NCBI GenBank assembly: GCA_965203725.1
Contig: CBDBDH010000002.1
Location: 62,001-126,000, forward strand
Direction of reading: 5' to 3'
Source of the DNA: WTFY01 sp965203725
GTDB taxonomy: Bacteria; Pseudomonadota; Gammaproteobacteria; UBA4575
DNA length: 64,000 nt
The notes under the pieces are model-generated. The model was not told the DNA's origin. It did not search any database and was given only the letters and a program-made list of their open reading frames with translations. Positions 44,136 through 52,202 of this stretch are shown here, piece after piece. Numbering within the stretch: the stretch's first letter is position 1; every line of letters starts with the position of its first letter. The translations under genes and the position numbers were made by a program.

Positions 44136-45410
44136 TTACTCAAAAACAGCCTCCGGATTATCCAGACTGTCAGAGCCCTCAAACTCGATCGAAGCCAGCT
44201 GGAGCACAGCTGCGGCCTGTTCGATCCCACGGGTTTGCAAGGTCAAGGCGTCGATGGCTGCCTGAACCCTGGCATTCCCTGAACCATTCCCTTCTCCAAT
44301 CATCTGGTCGTAGGCTTCTCCACTTTCTGCTGCGTGCACAAGCTTTTCCATCGCAGACATGGTGGCACCCAGTTGATTGCGCAAGTTCCTATCGGCATCG
44401 GGTGATGCTGCAGCGACGAGGGCAGAGAGGCTTGGCCCCTCGATCATCGAGCCATCGATGCGGCGATACTTGCCAAGATAGATGTTCTGAATGCCCAGGG
44501 CATCGTAGTAGTGGGAGTGATGCGTGTTGTCACTGAAGCAGTCCTGTTCCTCTTCCGGGTCATGCAGCAGCAGCCCGAGTTGCATGCGCTCGCCTGCCAG
44601 TTCCCCGTAGGAAAGGCTGCCCATACCGGTCACAATCGTGGATAGGCCGTATTTGACACTGCCCTGGATCAGGCCTTCACGGGCTTCGCCGCCCGGTGCC
44701 CACTGAGCCACCATCCAGGCTAGGTCGTCCACCAGAAGATCAGTGGCTGATTTCAGGTAGGCTGCCCGTCGCTCGCAGTTTTTCCAGGAACAGTTCCCCG
44801 GGTCAAAGTCCGTTGCCGGACGATTGCCGCTGCCCGGTCCAACACCGTTCAGGTCCTGGCCCCAGAGCAAAAATTCCACGGCGTGGTACCCGGTTGCCAC
44901 ATTCGCTTCGATGCCTCCGAGTTCATGCAGTGTGCCGGCAAGCAAATCTTTGGTGATGTGTGATGCATCGATGGTTCGCCCGGAATAGGTGAAGCTTGGG
45001 CTGGCGATGACATTCGCCCGGTAGGCCGGGTTTTCTTCCGACTCGGCTCCGTAACTCGCAGCGACATAGTCAATCAGGCCTTCATCGAGGGGCCAGGCAT
45101 TCACCTTGCCTTCCCAGCCGTCGACAATGGCATTGCCAAACCGGTAGACCTCGCTTTGCATATAGGGTACCCGGGAAGCCAGCCAGGCCTGCCTGGCATG
45201 GCGGAGATTTGCCACCGTCGGTTCTGCAATCAACCGGTCGACGGCTTTCTGCAAGGTGTGTGCAGCGACCAGTGAGTCCTCGTACACTGCATGTGCCAGG
45301 TCAACGTAGTGTTCGACCACCTCACTTGCTTGGGGCACGGCAAACGCAGGTGCTGACAAAAACACCAGCAATGCTGAGGTCAGAACTGCCCTTGCTGTCA
45401 TTGATTTCAT
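44136..45410 (-). CDS. Imelysin-family iron-regulated protein (IrpA-like)
   Basis: A 424-residue secreted or periplasmic protein. It has a Sec signal peptide (TARAVLTSALLVFLSAPAFA, cleaved about residue 24) and two imelysin helical domains. The first contains the G-x-H-x-x-E motif G174-Y-H176-A-V-E179 in VATGYHAVEFLLWGQD, the proposed metal site. Imelysins act in iron acquisition; the peptidase label comes from one homologue and is doubtful. A strong Fur-box match lies 74-92 bp upstream. The PepSY and TonB-receptor genes lie upstream on the same strand. Confidence 0.92.
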   Translation of the reverse strand: MKSMTARAVLTSALLVFLSAPAFAVPQASEVVEHYVDLAHAVYEDSLVAAHTLQKAVDRLIAEPTVANLRHARQAWLASRVPYMQSEVYRFGNAIVDGWEGKVNAWPLDEGLIDYVAASYGAESEENPAYRANVIASPSFTYSGRTIDASHITKDLLAGTLHELGGIEANVATGYHAVEFLLWGQDLNGVGPGSGNRPATDFDPGNCSWKNCERRAAYLKSATDLLVDDLAWMVAQWAPGGEAREGLIQGSVKYGLSTIVTGMGSLSYGELAGERMQLGLLLHDPEEEQDCFSDNTHHSHYYDALGIQNIYLGKYRRIDGSMIEGPSLSALVAAASPDADRNLRNQLGATMSAMEKLVHAAESGEAYDQMIGEGNGSGNARVQAAIDALTLQTRGIEQAAAVLQLASIEFEGSDSLDNPEAVFE

Positions 45411-45483
45411 GATCGGTTTAGCCTTTTAGTCGCGGTGGTTTAGAGTTTAGTTACAAGTTGAGCGGCAACCCGCTTTTCCAAAT

Positions 45484-45502
45484 AATAATGCGTATTATTA
45501 TC
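45484..45502 (-). promoter_or_regulatory. Fur box upstream of the imelysin gene
   Basis: On the minus strand the 19 bases GATAATAATACGCATTATT match the classical Fur consensus at 15 of 19 positions. On the plus strand the wider region contains AATAATA-ATGCG-TATTATT (45481-45499), a perfect 7-bp inverted repeat. It overlaps a plausible promoter (TTTACA then TAATAA on the minus strand), so Fur with iron should block transcription of the imelysin gene. Confidence 0.75.
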
Positions 45503-45782
45503 ATTTCTGTTTGTATATGTAAACCACTCTTCCTCCATAAAAATGCAGCGATGGACTGGCAGCCGAGTGTTTGGCCATGTTGTCTGAAACTCTAGGGAAT
45601 TATTCCCTTGGCGTATTACTTGTAGAGCTTGGCCACTTTGTACGGAAATTGAACAATCAGTCACCTTGTGTTTTGACTGGATGCATTCGTATTCGCTAAC
45701 TGAACAACCGCTAAAACCTTCATGGTTGTGAATCGCGTAAATTATTCCTCCATCACGTTTCCAAATCGAGGTTTGGCAAAAT
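45503..45782. other. AT-richer non-coding gap
   Basis: Between the Fur box and the end of the PepSY gene I see no supported gene. A 74-codon minus-strand open frame (45440-45664) runs across the Fur box and promoter and has no family features. The stretch is visibly richer in A and T than the neighbouring genes. No convincing terminator for the PepSY gene is seen. Confidence 0.4.
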
Positions 45783-47276
45783 TCAGGGATTTATCCTCAG
45801 ACGTCGCCAGGCAATGGTAATGGACGTCAGCGAAAACAACGCAACAGCGCTGCAGAGCAGTATAAGCAGAATGTCCCAAAGTGGCCGGCGATGGATCAGG
45901 ACACTGAAATCCAGCGTGTGCAGTCCGTTATAGAGCCATCGCTGTACACGTTTTTTGAACGTCAATCGCCCCAGCAGCTGGCCGGTTTGGGCATGAATAT
46001 GAAACCATGTCGATTCAGGATCTGAAAACTTGACCCTGATCACCGGCAGCGGGCGAAAACGCTCATGGTGCGAATAGTAATAGCTGTCATAGTCTTCCAG
46101 GTACTCCATGGATGAGGCTTCACTGTCCGGGAGCAAATGGTTTATCGCCGATCTTATCTGTGGAGCCAGGTCGGCTTCAGTAAGCGGATTCTTGCCGCGC
46201 ACAGACCGGAACACATCCGGGGAATGGTGCAGGGCAAGCAAGGACTGCCCTGCAAGCCAGTGCCAGTTCAATTCCTTGATATCGTCCGCCTGGTGTTGGC
46301 GCAGTAGTTGACGGATTTCCTCCGCAGTGGAATAGACCGGCTTCAAGCTGCCGATATCAGCCCGCTGCTGGTAACGCCACAATTGTTGCGCGAAGCTGGT
46401 TTTGGCATCGAACAGGCCCCAGGGTGTCATCGACATGAAGCCGCTGAACATGAAGGTCGTCAGGAAAAATGCGCAGGCCAAACCGGCAATGTGATGAAGT
46501 TTCATCACCCCCTCATAGGGACTCACATCCTTGCCCCGGTGACGCCGCCGGATACGCAGTTGCATGAGACCGATGATGATGCCGCTCAGCACCGAGGATA
46601 ACCCCACCAGGGAAAGTGCGATCAATAAATTTGTCCACATCGTGGCGTGTTTGCGCAGCTGCACCGGATAAATCCAGTGCAGGTTGGCACCAAGCCAGTT
46701 CCAGACACGTTCGCTGCGCGTCACATCCCGGACCACCTGGCCTGTGCCGGAAGAGACATAAAGCCAGGTTGCGGCAGTGTCCTGCAGTACGACTTTATGC
46801 AGCGGCCGGTGTGAATTCAACGCACTGGAAACCGTCCACTGGTCCATTTCAAGCAGGCCCCGGTAAAGAGCCTCGGTCGGTTTCCCTTCGGCCTGCTGCG
46901 TCTGAAAAAACGTCCTGGCGGCACTTGTGGCGTGCTCGGCCGCTGGCTTTTCCAGCCACTCGCCGGTGTCGGCATAAAGCCCCAGCCAGGGATGTCCTGC
47001 CTGTTTCAATAAATAGGCAGGGCGGCTTGAAACACTGCTTAAACTGAATTGCGTGACCGGGGCGTCAGGCGAGGCGCGCTGCAACAGTTTCGATGGTCCT
47101 GCACGAATTTGCCCGGCGTCAAGGACGGGCAGACCGGCATGGCGTTCCATCTCGGTGAGTTCCGGAAAACCGACATACATCATCACCATGCCGCTCAGCG
47201 GCCACATGGCAAACAACAGGCACATGCCGACACCGAGCCAGCGGTGAAAAAGGTACAGCCAGTGTTTGAGTTTCAC
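45783..47276 (-). CDS. PepSY-domain membrane protein (siderophore-iron reductase-like)
   Basis: A protein of about 497 residues in the PepSY-TM family, often encoded beside TonB siderophore receptors and proposed to act in inner-membrane reduction or release of iron. It has an N-terminal helix (LYLFHRWLGVGMCLLFAMWPLSGMVMMY), a PepSY-containing periplasmic domain, central helices (NLLIALSLVGLSSVLSGIIIGLMQL and HIAGLACAFFLTTFMFSGFMS) and a C-terminal helix (IHRRPLWDILLILLCSAVALFSLTSITIAW). I prefer GTG 47276 (MKLKHWLYLF). An ATG at 47327 would begin inside a 10-bp hairpin. Confidence 0.8.
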   Translation of the reverse strand: MKLKHWLYLFHRWLGVGMCLLFAMWPLSGMVMMYVGFPELTEMERHAGLPVLDAGQIRAGPSKLLQRASPDAPVTQFSLSSVSSRPAYLLKQAGHPWLGLYADTGEWLEKPAAEHATSAARTFFQTQQAEGKPTEALYRGLLEMDQWTVSSALNSHRPLHKVVLQDTAATWLYVSSGTGQVVRDVTRSERVWNWLGANLHWIYPVQLRKHATMWTNLLIALSLVGLSSVLSGIIIGLMQLRIRRRHRGKDVSPYEGVMKLHHIAGLACAFFLTTFMFSGFMSMTPWGLFDAKTSFAQQLWRYQQRADIGSLKPVYSTAEEIRQLLRQHQADDIKELNWHWLAGQSLLALHHSPDVFRSVRGKNPLTEADLAPQIRSAINHLLPDSEASSMEYLEDYDSYYYSHHERFRPLPVIRVKFSDPESTWFHIHAQTGQLLGRLTFKKRVQRWLYNGLHTLDFSVLIHRRPLWDILLILLCSAVALFSLTSITIAWRRLRINP

Positions 47277-47295
47277 GGTAGCTCTTGGCAAACGG

Positions 47296-47322
47296 CTGGC
47301 CCGGCTTTTAAGGCCGGGCCAG
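47296..47322 (-). other. Perfect 10-bp hairpin between TonB receptor and PepSY genes
   Basis: CTGGCCCGGC (47296-47305) and GCCGGGCCAG (47313-47322) form a 10-bp GC-rich stem with a 7-base loop. It lies just after the receptor stop and before the preferred PepSY start. No T-run follows on either strand, so it is more likely an mRNA-stabilising or expression-balancing stem than a complete terminator. Confidence 0.55.
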
Positions 47323-47339
47323 CGCATTCCGTATGCTAC

Positions 47340-49460
47340 TTAAAGGAAGCGATAGTCCAGGCTCAGGTTGTACGTGCGCGGTTTGCCGACGATCCACATG
47401 TCATTCCAGTAATATGCGGCAGAGGCATAAAGTTCATCAAACACGTTGTCCACGCGCATTACGATGGACAGGTCCTGATTGAAGTGCCAGCGTGCGGAGG
47501 TATCGACGACCGTGTACGAAGGAATCGGGGTGACAGGGTGATAACGCTTGCCGACATAACGGGCATCGGCCAGTAGCTGCAGCCTGTCCAGCGGAGCCCA
47601 GGCCACTCCCAGGTTATAGGTTTCTTCAGGCGCCTCTACGGTTGCCCCGCCAGCGCTGACGGTTCTGTCCACGTCCACCAGACTTCCGTTGGCTGTCAAC
47701 TTCAGGGTACTGGTCGGTGCATAGGTCAGGCTGAGCTCCACCCCTTCGGAAGTCTTCTCCGGAATGACGATCCGGTCATCCGGGTTGTCGGAGTTCGGAT
47801 CATCTTCCACCAGGTCATTCTTGACGATATCAAACAGGGCCAGGGTCCAGTGCAGGCGATTATCCAGCAGGCTTTGCTTGATGCCGACTTCGACCTGTTC
47901 AGTCTCGGTGAAATCCGCTTTCCGGTTTTGACTATTGACCTTCACGATGCCTCCGGTCGGGTGGGTCGCACCGGTAGTGTACTGGGCGTAAAGCGCCGTA
48001 GTATCGTTCATATCAAAGACCAGTCCTGCCCGGCCTGTGAGCTCGTCCACCTTTTGATCGAAGGTCGGCGGATTGCTGATATCGTTGTAATCCGTTTCAA
48101 CGTCCTCATGACGTAATCCCAGCACCAGCGTCAGCGATTCGGTAAGGCCGACCTGGCCCTCGGCAAATACCGCGTATTGGGCGACATCAGAAATGATTTC
48201 CGTTCGGGTCACAGCCGAGGTGAGGTCGGAGAACACGCCGGGGTTGAAATTGAAGGGGTCGACGACATCGTAGTCATTGGCCCAATCAACTCCATTGGGA
48301 TTTCCACCGCCAAAATTGGTTGGCCGCTTGAAGGTGACATCGTTGATCTCAAAGCCCAGCGAGGTTTTCAGCTTCCGTCCGCCATCACTCGCATCAAACA
48401 CGAAGTTGGTGCGAAAGCCGTTGTGCTCGATGTCATGGGCGATGACCAGCGGCGAATCGCGCCTGACCTCGTTCTCGTCTCGATTGTATCGGAACCAATC
48501 GAGCGTCCTCCAGAGACGGTCGCTGTCCAGGCGGTACAGTTCAGACTGCATGAACAGGCGTTCACTGATATTCCAGTCCGCCTTGATCCGGGCAGCGCTT
48601 TCCTTGTGGCGGATCACCGCATCGCTGACATCATAGTTTTTTTTCAGCAATTCAGAGGGGAAATCCCCGTCGACCAGCGGGGTTCCGGAGTAGCGCATGG
48701 GTTCTTGCTCACCCCAGTCGTAGCGTGCTGTCAGCGCGAGATCCTTGCTGACCTGCCACAGCAATGAGGCGGAAATCATCTCGGTTTCGCTGTCACCCCT
48801 CTCCACCCAGTTATCGGACTGGTTGTTGCTGTAATCCAGCCGGTAAGCGAGGTTATCGGTGAGCCCGCCCGTCAGGCCGACACCGATGAAACGGGTATCG
48901 TCTTCACCGGTGGTGATGCGCAGGTCACCACTGGGTTCCTGTTGTGGCCGTTTGGGGATCACATTGTATGCGCCGCCAATACCGCCTTCACCGTACAGTA
49001 CGGAGGCAGGCCCCTTCAGCACCTCGATACGCTCAATGCCCCAGGTGTCGAAGGGAAAGGTGATGGTGTTGAATGCATTATAGTAATTGGTGCCGTCGAA
49101 CATCTTGGTGACGGTCTCCTGGCCATGAAAGCCCCTGGCGGCGATGTCCGAGCCACCCTCGGCATGGTGTGCATCATTGGTGAACCCGGCGGAACGGGTG
49201 ACGGCCTCCATGACGCTCGTATCCAGGCGTTCACGAATCGTATCGCCCTCAATGATTTCCACCGTGGCCGGTGTTTCCATGGCGGTCAGTCCCAGCCGGC
49301 TGCCCGTCTCGTTGTCAGTATGAATTCTCTCGCCATGGATAGTGATTTTTTCAAGGTATACGCTGTCGCTTTCCTGGGCATGTAAGCCCGCGGTGGTCAC
49401 CAGGGTGGCGATGAAGACACCCAGCAATAGAGAAGACATATTTTTTTTCGTTTTCATCAT
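47340..49460 (-). CDS. TonB-dependent siderophore receptor
   Basis: A 706-residue outer-membrane receptor. The start MMKTKKNMSSLLLGVFIATLVTTAGLHA is a signal peptide. A plug domain follows (about 40-170: METPATVEIIEGDTIRERLDTSVMEAVTRSAGFTND, IERIEVLKGPASVLYGEGGIGGAYNVIPKRP), then a 22-strand barrel whose C-terminus ends NLSLDYRFL. The final residue is Leu rather than the usual aromatic. Siderophore type cannot be predicted. A longer reading from 49580 has no signal character. PepSY and imelysin genes follow on the same strand; the di-haem gene is divergent. Confidence 0.92.
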   Translation of the reverse strand: MMKTKKNMSSLLLGVFIATLVTTAGLHAQESDSVYLEKITIHGERIHTDNETGSRLGLTAMETPATVEIIEGDTIRERLDTSVMEAVTRSAGFTNDAHHAEGGSDIAARGFHGQETVTKMFDGTNYYNAFNTITFPFDTWGIERIEVLKGPASVLYGEGGIGGAYNVIPKRPQQEPSGDLRITTGEDDTRFIGVGLTGGLTDNLAYRLDYSNNQSDNWVERGDSETEMISASLLWQVSKDLALTARYDWGEQEPMRYSGTPLVDGDFPSELLKKNYDVSDAVIRHKESAARIKADWNISERLFMQSELYRLDSDRLWRTLDWFRYNRDENEVRRDSPLVIAHDIEHNGFRTNFVFDASDGGRKLKTSLGFEINDVTFKRPTNFGGGNPNGVDWANDYDVVDPFNFNPGVFSDLTSAVTRTEIISDVAQYAVFAEGQVGLTESLTLVLGLRHEDVETDYNDISNPPTFDQKVDELTGRAGLVFDMNDTTALYAQYTTGATHPTGGIVKVNSQNRKADFTETEQVEVGIKQSLLDNRLHWTLALFDIVKNDLVEDDPNSDNPDDRIVIPEKTSEGVELSLTYAPTSTLKLTANGSLVDVDRTVSAGGATVEAPEETYNLGVAWAPLDRLQLLADARYVGKRYHPVTPIPSYTVVDTSARWHFNQDLSIVMRVDNVFDELYASAAYYWNDMWIVGKPRTYNLSLDYRFL

Positions 49461-49537
49461 TATTTGTTTGCCTCTAGTGTAAGAGAAAGCGGTCTTGCTA
49501 CTGTTCCGTGTTCGTTGCAAATACACTTGTCCGGTTT

Positions 49538-49560
49538 TTCTGCCTTCTTTGAAGGCAGAA
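49538..49560. promoter_or_regulatory. Perfect 10-bp inverted repeat in the divergent receptor/di-haem region
   Basis: TTCTGCCTTC (49538-49547), a TTT spacer and GAAGGCAGAA (49551-49560) form a perfect dyad midway between the two divergent starts. No T-run follows in either direction of transcription in a way that would terminate, so it may be an operator for a dimeric regulator or an RNA hairpin in a 5' untranslated region. Confidence 0.5.
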
Positions 49561-49630
49561 CGGTTAGCCCCTTGCGACATGCGATGCTATATTTAAAATG
49601 CCCGAAATGCCATAACAAAATCCTATCAGG

Positions 49631-51109
49631 TTGTTGATTTTAGTAGCCATCTTCCTATGCATAACTCTCGTGCCCGTTTCCGCAGCGTCGGATGCGGAGC
49701 ATGAGCGGATACTGGCTGTTACCAAGCCCGCCGAAAGTTTCTCTCGGGCGGAAACCTACGAGCTTCGGCCTGGCGGTTCGGCCACCGTTTTCAAGATGCA
49801 GAATCGAGATGCCTTCTCGCATCCATCGGCCAACATGCCCTTTGAACGTCAGCTCGATTTCCGGGTGGGCAATGGAATTTTCAAAAAAGTGTGGGTGTCA
49901 TCGCCGAGCTCGACTGCTTCTTCAGATGGCTTGGGGCCACTCTTTAACGCGCGTTCTTGCCAGCGTTGTCACCTGAAGGATGGGCGCGGACGCCCCCCGG
50001 CCGAGGGTGAAAAAGCCGGGCTGATGGTTCTGAAACTGTCGATTCCACCACAAAATGAAACCCAGCGGTCCGCGCTTTTGCAAAACCGCATCAGCAGCAT
50101 TCCTGAGCCCACGTATGGAAACCAGTTACAGAATTTCTCCGTCCAGGGTGTACGAAGCGAGGGAGAACTCACCCTTCGGTACAGGGAGTTGTCCGTGCAG
50201 CTTGCCGATGGGGACATCGTCCATCTCCGTGCCCCGGCGTACCAAATCGGGGACCTCCAGTACGGCGCCTTGCATCCCGACACGATGGTTTCGCCCCGGG
50301 TCGCCCCGCCGGTGATCGGCATGGGTCTGCTTGAGGCCATCCCGGAAGCAGATATCCTCCGTCATGCCGACCCGCATGACCTCGACGGGGATGGTATTTC
50401 CGGGCGGGCAAGACAGGTGTGGAGCGACGAACATCATCGAGTGATGCTGGGGCGGTTCGGCTGGAAGGCCGGACAAGCCACCATCGTGCAGCAGGCGGCC
50501 AGCGCATTCCAGAACGACATCGGAATTTCCACTCCCCTCTACCCGGTCCCGCACGGCGACTGTACCCCTGCCCAGGAGGACTGCGTGGCAGGCCCGCACG
50601 GGGACGTTCCCGCCCGGGACGGCATCGAGGCCGTGACGGAGATGTTCGACCTGCTGGTTTTCTATACCCGGAATCTGGCTGTCCCGGCCAGGCGCAGGGT
50701 CGATGACCCGCAAGTGCTCAAGGGCAAGCGCCTGTTCTATGAAGCACAGTGCGCTGCATGCCATGTGCCGAAATTTGTGACTCGGCGGGACTCGATTGGT
50801 GAGGAGCAATCATTCCAGCTGATCTGGCCCTACACGGACCTGCTGTTGCACGACATGGGGGAAGGCTTGGCAGACCATCGGCCTGAAGGCAATGCGAGTG
50901 GGCGTGAATGGCGCACTCCACCCCTTTGGGGAATCGGACTCACGGAAACGGTCAGCGGCCACACCAGGTTCTTGCATGACGGTCGTGCGCGAAACCTTCT
51001 CGAAGCCATCCTCTGGCATGGTGGCGAGGCACAGGCTGCCAAGCAGCGAGTGATCCAGATGACCCCAGCCGAGCGCGCTGCCCTGCTGGCGTTCCTGAAC
51101 TCGCTTTGA
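49631..51109 (+). CDS. Di-haem c-type cytochrome (DUF1111, di-haem oxidoreductase family)
   Basis: A 492-residue exported protein with two haem c sites: C110-Q-R-C113-H114 (RSCQRCHLKDGRG) and C374-A-A-C377-H378 (QCAACHVPKF). Family members are often encoded with imelysins and thought to serve periplasmic iron redox chemistry. The start is TTG 49631 because a stop lies in frame at 49613 and no ATG or GTG fits. The resulting leader (MLILVAIFLCITLVPVSAAS) is a usable signal peptide but lacks the usual positive charge. It is divergent from the TonB receptor. Confidence 0.88.
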   Translation: MLILVAIFLCITLVPVSAASDAEHERILAVTKPAESFSRAETYELRPGGSATVFKMQNRDAFSHPSANMPFERQLDFRVGNGIFKKVWVSSPSSTASSDGLGPLFNARSCQRCHLKDGRGRPPAEGEKAGLMVLKLSIPPQNETQRSALLQNRISSIPEPTYGNQLQNFSVQGVRSEGELTLRYRELSVQLADGDIVHLRAPAYQIGDLQYGALHPDTMVSPRVAPPVIGMGLLEAIPEADILRHADPHDLDGDGISGRARQVWSDEHHRVMLGRFGWKAGQATIVQQAASAFQNDIGISTPLYPVPHGDCTPAQEDCVAGPHGDVPARDGIEAVTEMFDLLVFYTRNLAVPARRRVDDPQVLKGKRLFYEAQCAACHVPKFVTRRDSIGEEQSFQLIWPYTDLLLHDMGEGLADHRPEGNASGREWRTPPLWGIGLTETVSGHTRFLHDGRARNLLEAILWHGGEAQAAKQRVIQMTPAERAALLAFLNSL

Positions 51110-51274
51110 TGAAGGGGCTGGGACGGATGGGCGCCCCGATCAGGCAGTCCCTGCCGGACCATGCGGTCAGCTATTGTCACAACCTGCCTCAGGGACTGCG
51201 GCAGACAGTCCGATAAAACCGGCCTATACCTCCTTTGGCCAGGGAGAAGTTCGGCTCGGCCCACCTTGTGCCGT

Positions 51275-51301
51275 GAACTTTCAGGGATATTTGCCCTCTA
51301 A
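51275..51301 (+). promoter_or_regulatory. SigmaE/AlgU-type promoter
   Basis: GAACTT (51275-51280) and TCTAA (51297-51301) are separated by exactly 16 bp, matching the extracytoplasmic stress promoter consensus (GAACTT-N16/17-TCTRA). Transcription should begin at about 51,307-51,310 and run into the two hairpins downstream. Confidence 0.65.
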
Positions 51302-51328
51302 TCTGTAGTGCTAGTGCTACAAGCACGA

Positions 51329-51358
51329 CCCGCTTCCCTCCCTAAAGCGGGCTTTTTT
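51329..51358 (+). terminator. Intrinsic terminator 1
   Basis: CCCGCTT (51329-51335) pairs with AAGCGGG (51345-51351), followed by C and six T (51353-51358). The loop is CCCTCCCTA. It could end the di-haem transcript, the candidate small RNA, or both. Confidence 0.8.
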
Positions 51359-51387
51359 GACTTGGATTTCCAACCGAGTCACGATTC

Positions 51388-51420
51388 GCCCCGGTTCTCC
51401 TTTAGACCGGGGCACTTTTT
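51388..51420 (+). terminator. Intrinsic terminator 2
   Basis: GCCCCGGT (51388-51395) pairs with ACCGGGGC (51406-51413), followed by AC and five T (51416-51420). The loop is TCTCCTTTAG. It sits directly against the engB stop codon, which is read from the other strand. Confidence 0.75.
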
Positions 51421-52040
51421 CATCCTGGTCCGTGTTGCACCAAAGTCTGGTTGACCCAGGCGGATATTTTTTCCTGCACCTGGGCGATGCCGGTCCGCTG
51501 TGGGGCAGAAAATATCTGTGTGCCTGCATGGAATCCATGCTGCTCCAGCTCGGAAGTGACTCGGGTCAGCGATTTGGCCATCGAATTCCTGTTCACCTTG
51601 TCGGCCTTGGTCAGCAGGATGTGCAGCGCGAGCTTGTAGTGCTGGCTCCAGCGAATCATGGTCCAGTCGATCTCGGTCAACGGATGACGAATATCCATCA
51701 ATAAAATCAGACCGCATAGTGCATGGCGATGAACCAGGTAGGATTCCATCAGGCCTTGCCACTGGCGTTGTATGTGTGCAGGCGCTTTTGCATAGCCGTA
51801 CCCGGGCAGGTCGACCAGTCGGGTGTCCCCGTCCAGCCTGAAAAAATTGATTAACTGGGTACGTCCGGGGGTCTTGCTGGTGCGCGCCAGGTTGCTTTGC
51901 TGGCATATTGCGTTGATTGTGCTTGACTTGCCGGCATTGGAGCGCCCGCAAAAGGCAATTTCTGCGCCTGCATCCTCAGGGAAGTCATGCAGGCTGCCGG
52001 CACTGGTCAAAAACCGTACTTGTTGAAAGGGCAGGCTCAT
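51420..52040 (-). CDS. engB: Ribosome biogenesis GTPase EngB (YihA/YsxC)
   Basis: Essential small GTPase that assists assembly of the large ribosomal subunit. The 206-residue protein has the P-loop GRSNAGKSS (about residues 32-40), the switch region SKTPGRTQLINFF, DLPGYGYAKAP (G3) and LTKADK (G4). The start MSLPFQQVRFLTSAGSLHDFPEDAGAEIAFCGRSN is typical. It lies on the minus strand; in the standard order it would sit right next to polA, but here about 7.5 kb separates them. Confidence 0.96.
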   Translation of the reverse strand: MSLPFQQVRFLTSAGSLHDFPEDAGAEIAFCGRSNAGKSSTINAICQQSNLARTSKTPGRTQLINFFRLDGDTRLVDLPGYGYAKAPAHIQRQWQGLMESYLVHRHALCGLILLMDIRHPLTEIDWTMIRWSQHYKLALHILLTKADKVNRNSMAKSLTRVTSELEQHGFHAGTQIFSAPQRTGIAQVQEKISAWVNQTLVQHGPG

Positions 52041-52202
52041 TTCACCAGGGTCACTGCGTCATTCCGGGTCTCGGCCATCGGTCTCGTAATCGATTCAGGG
52101 GCGGAAAGCCACTGCCCTGTGCAACAGAACAGCAACAGGTCCTGCAGAGTCGATCTCCCAGGATATCTCCTTCAAGATCGAAACTTCAGCCTGGAGCCCG
52201 AT

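Larger units (their letters stand above)
51308..51420 (+). ncRNA. Candidate small RNA at the Spot 42/ErsA locus
   Basis: From the predicted start near 51,308 an RNA of about 50 nt (first terminator) or about 113 nt (second terminator) would be made. It opens with a short hairpin GTGCT-ACA-AGCAC (51314-51326). Two terminator-like hairpins follow whose loops are CCCTCCCTA and TCTCCTTTAG, both able to pair with Shine-Dalgarno sequences. The place and strand (polA to the left on the plus strand, engB facing on the minus strand) are those of Spot 42 in E. coli and of ErsA in Pseudomonas; ErsA is known to depend on sigma-22. No sequence alignment could be made here, so homology is an inference. Confidence 0.55.

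Noticed and set aside
45440..45664. 74-codon minus-strand open frame upstream of the imelysin gene
   Set aside because: It runs across the Fur box and promoter, has no family match or ribosome-binding site, and is not tied to a neighbour.
51388..51420. Hairpin near the engB stop as the terminator of engB itself
   Set aside because: Read on the minus strand it lacks a following T-run; the T-run is on the plus strand.
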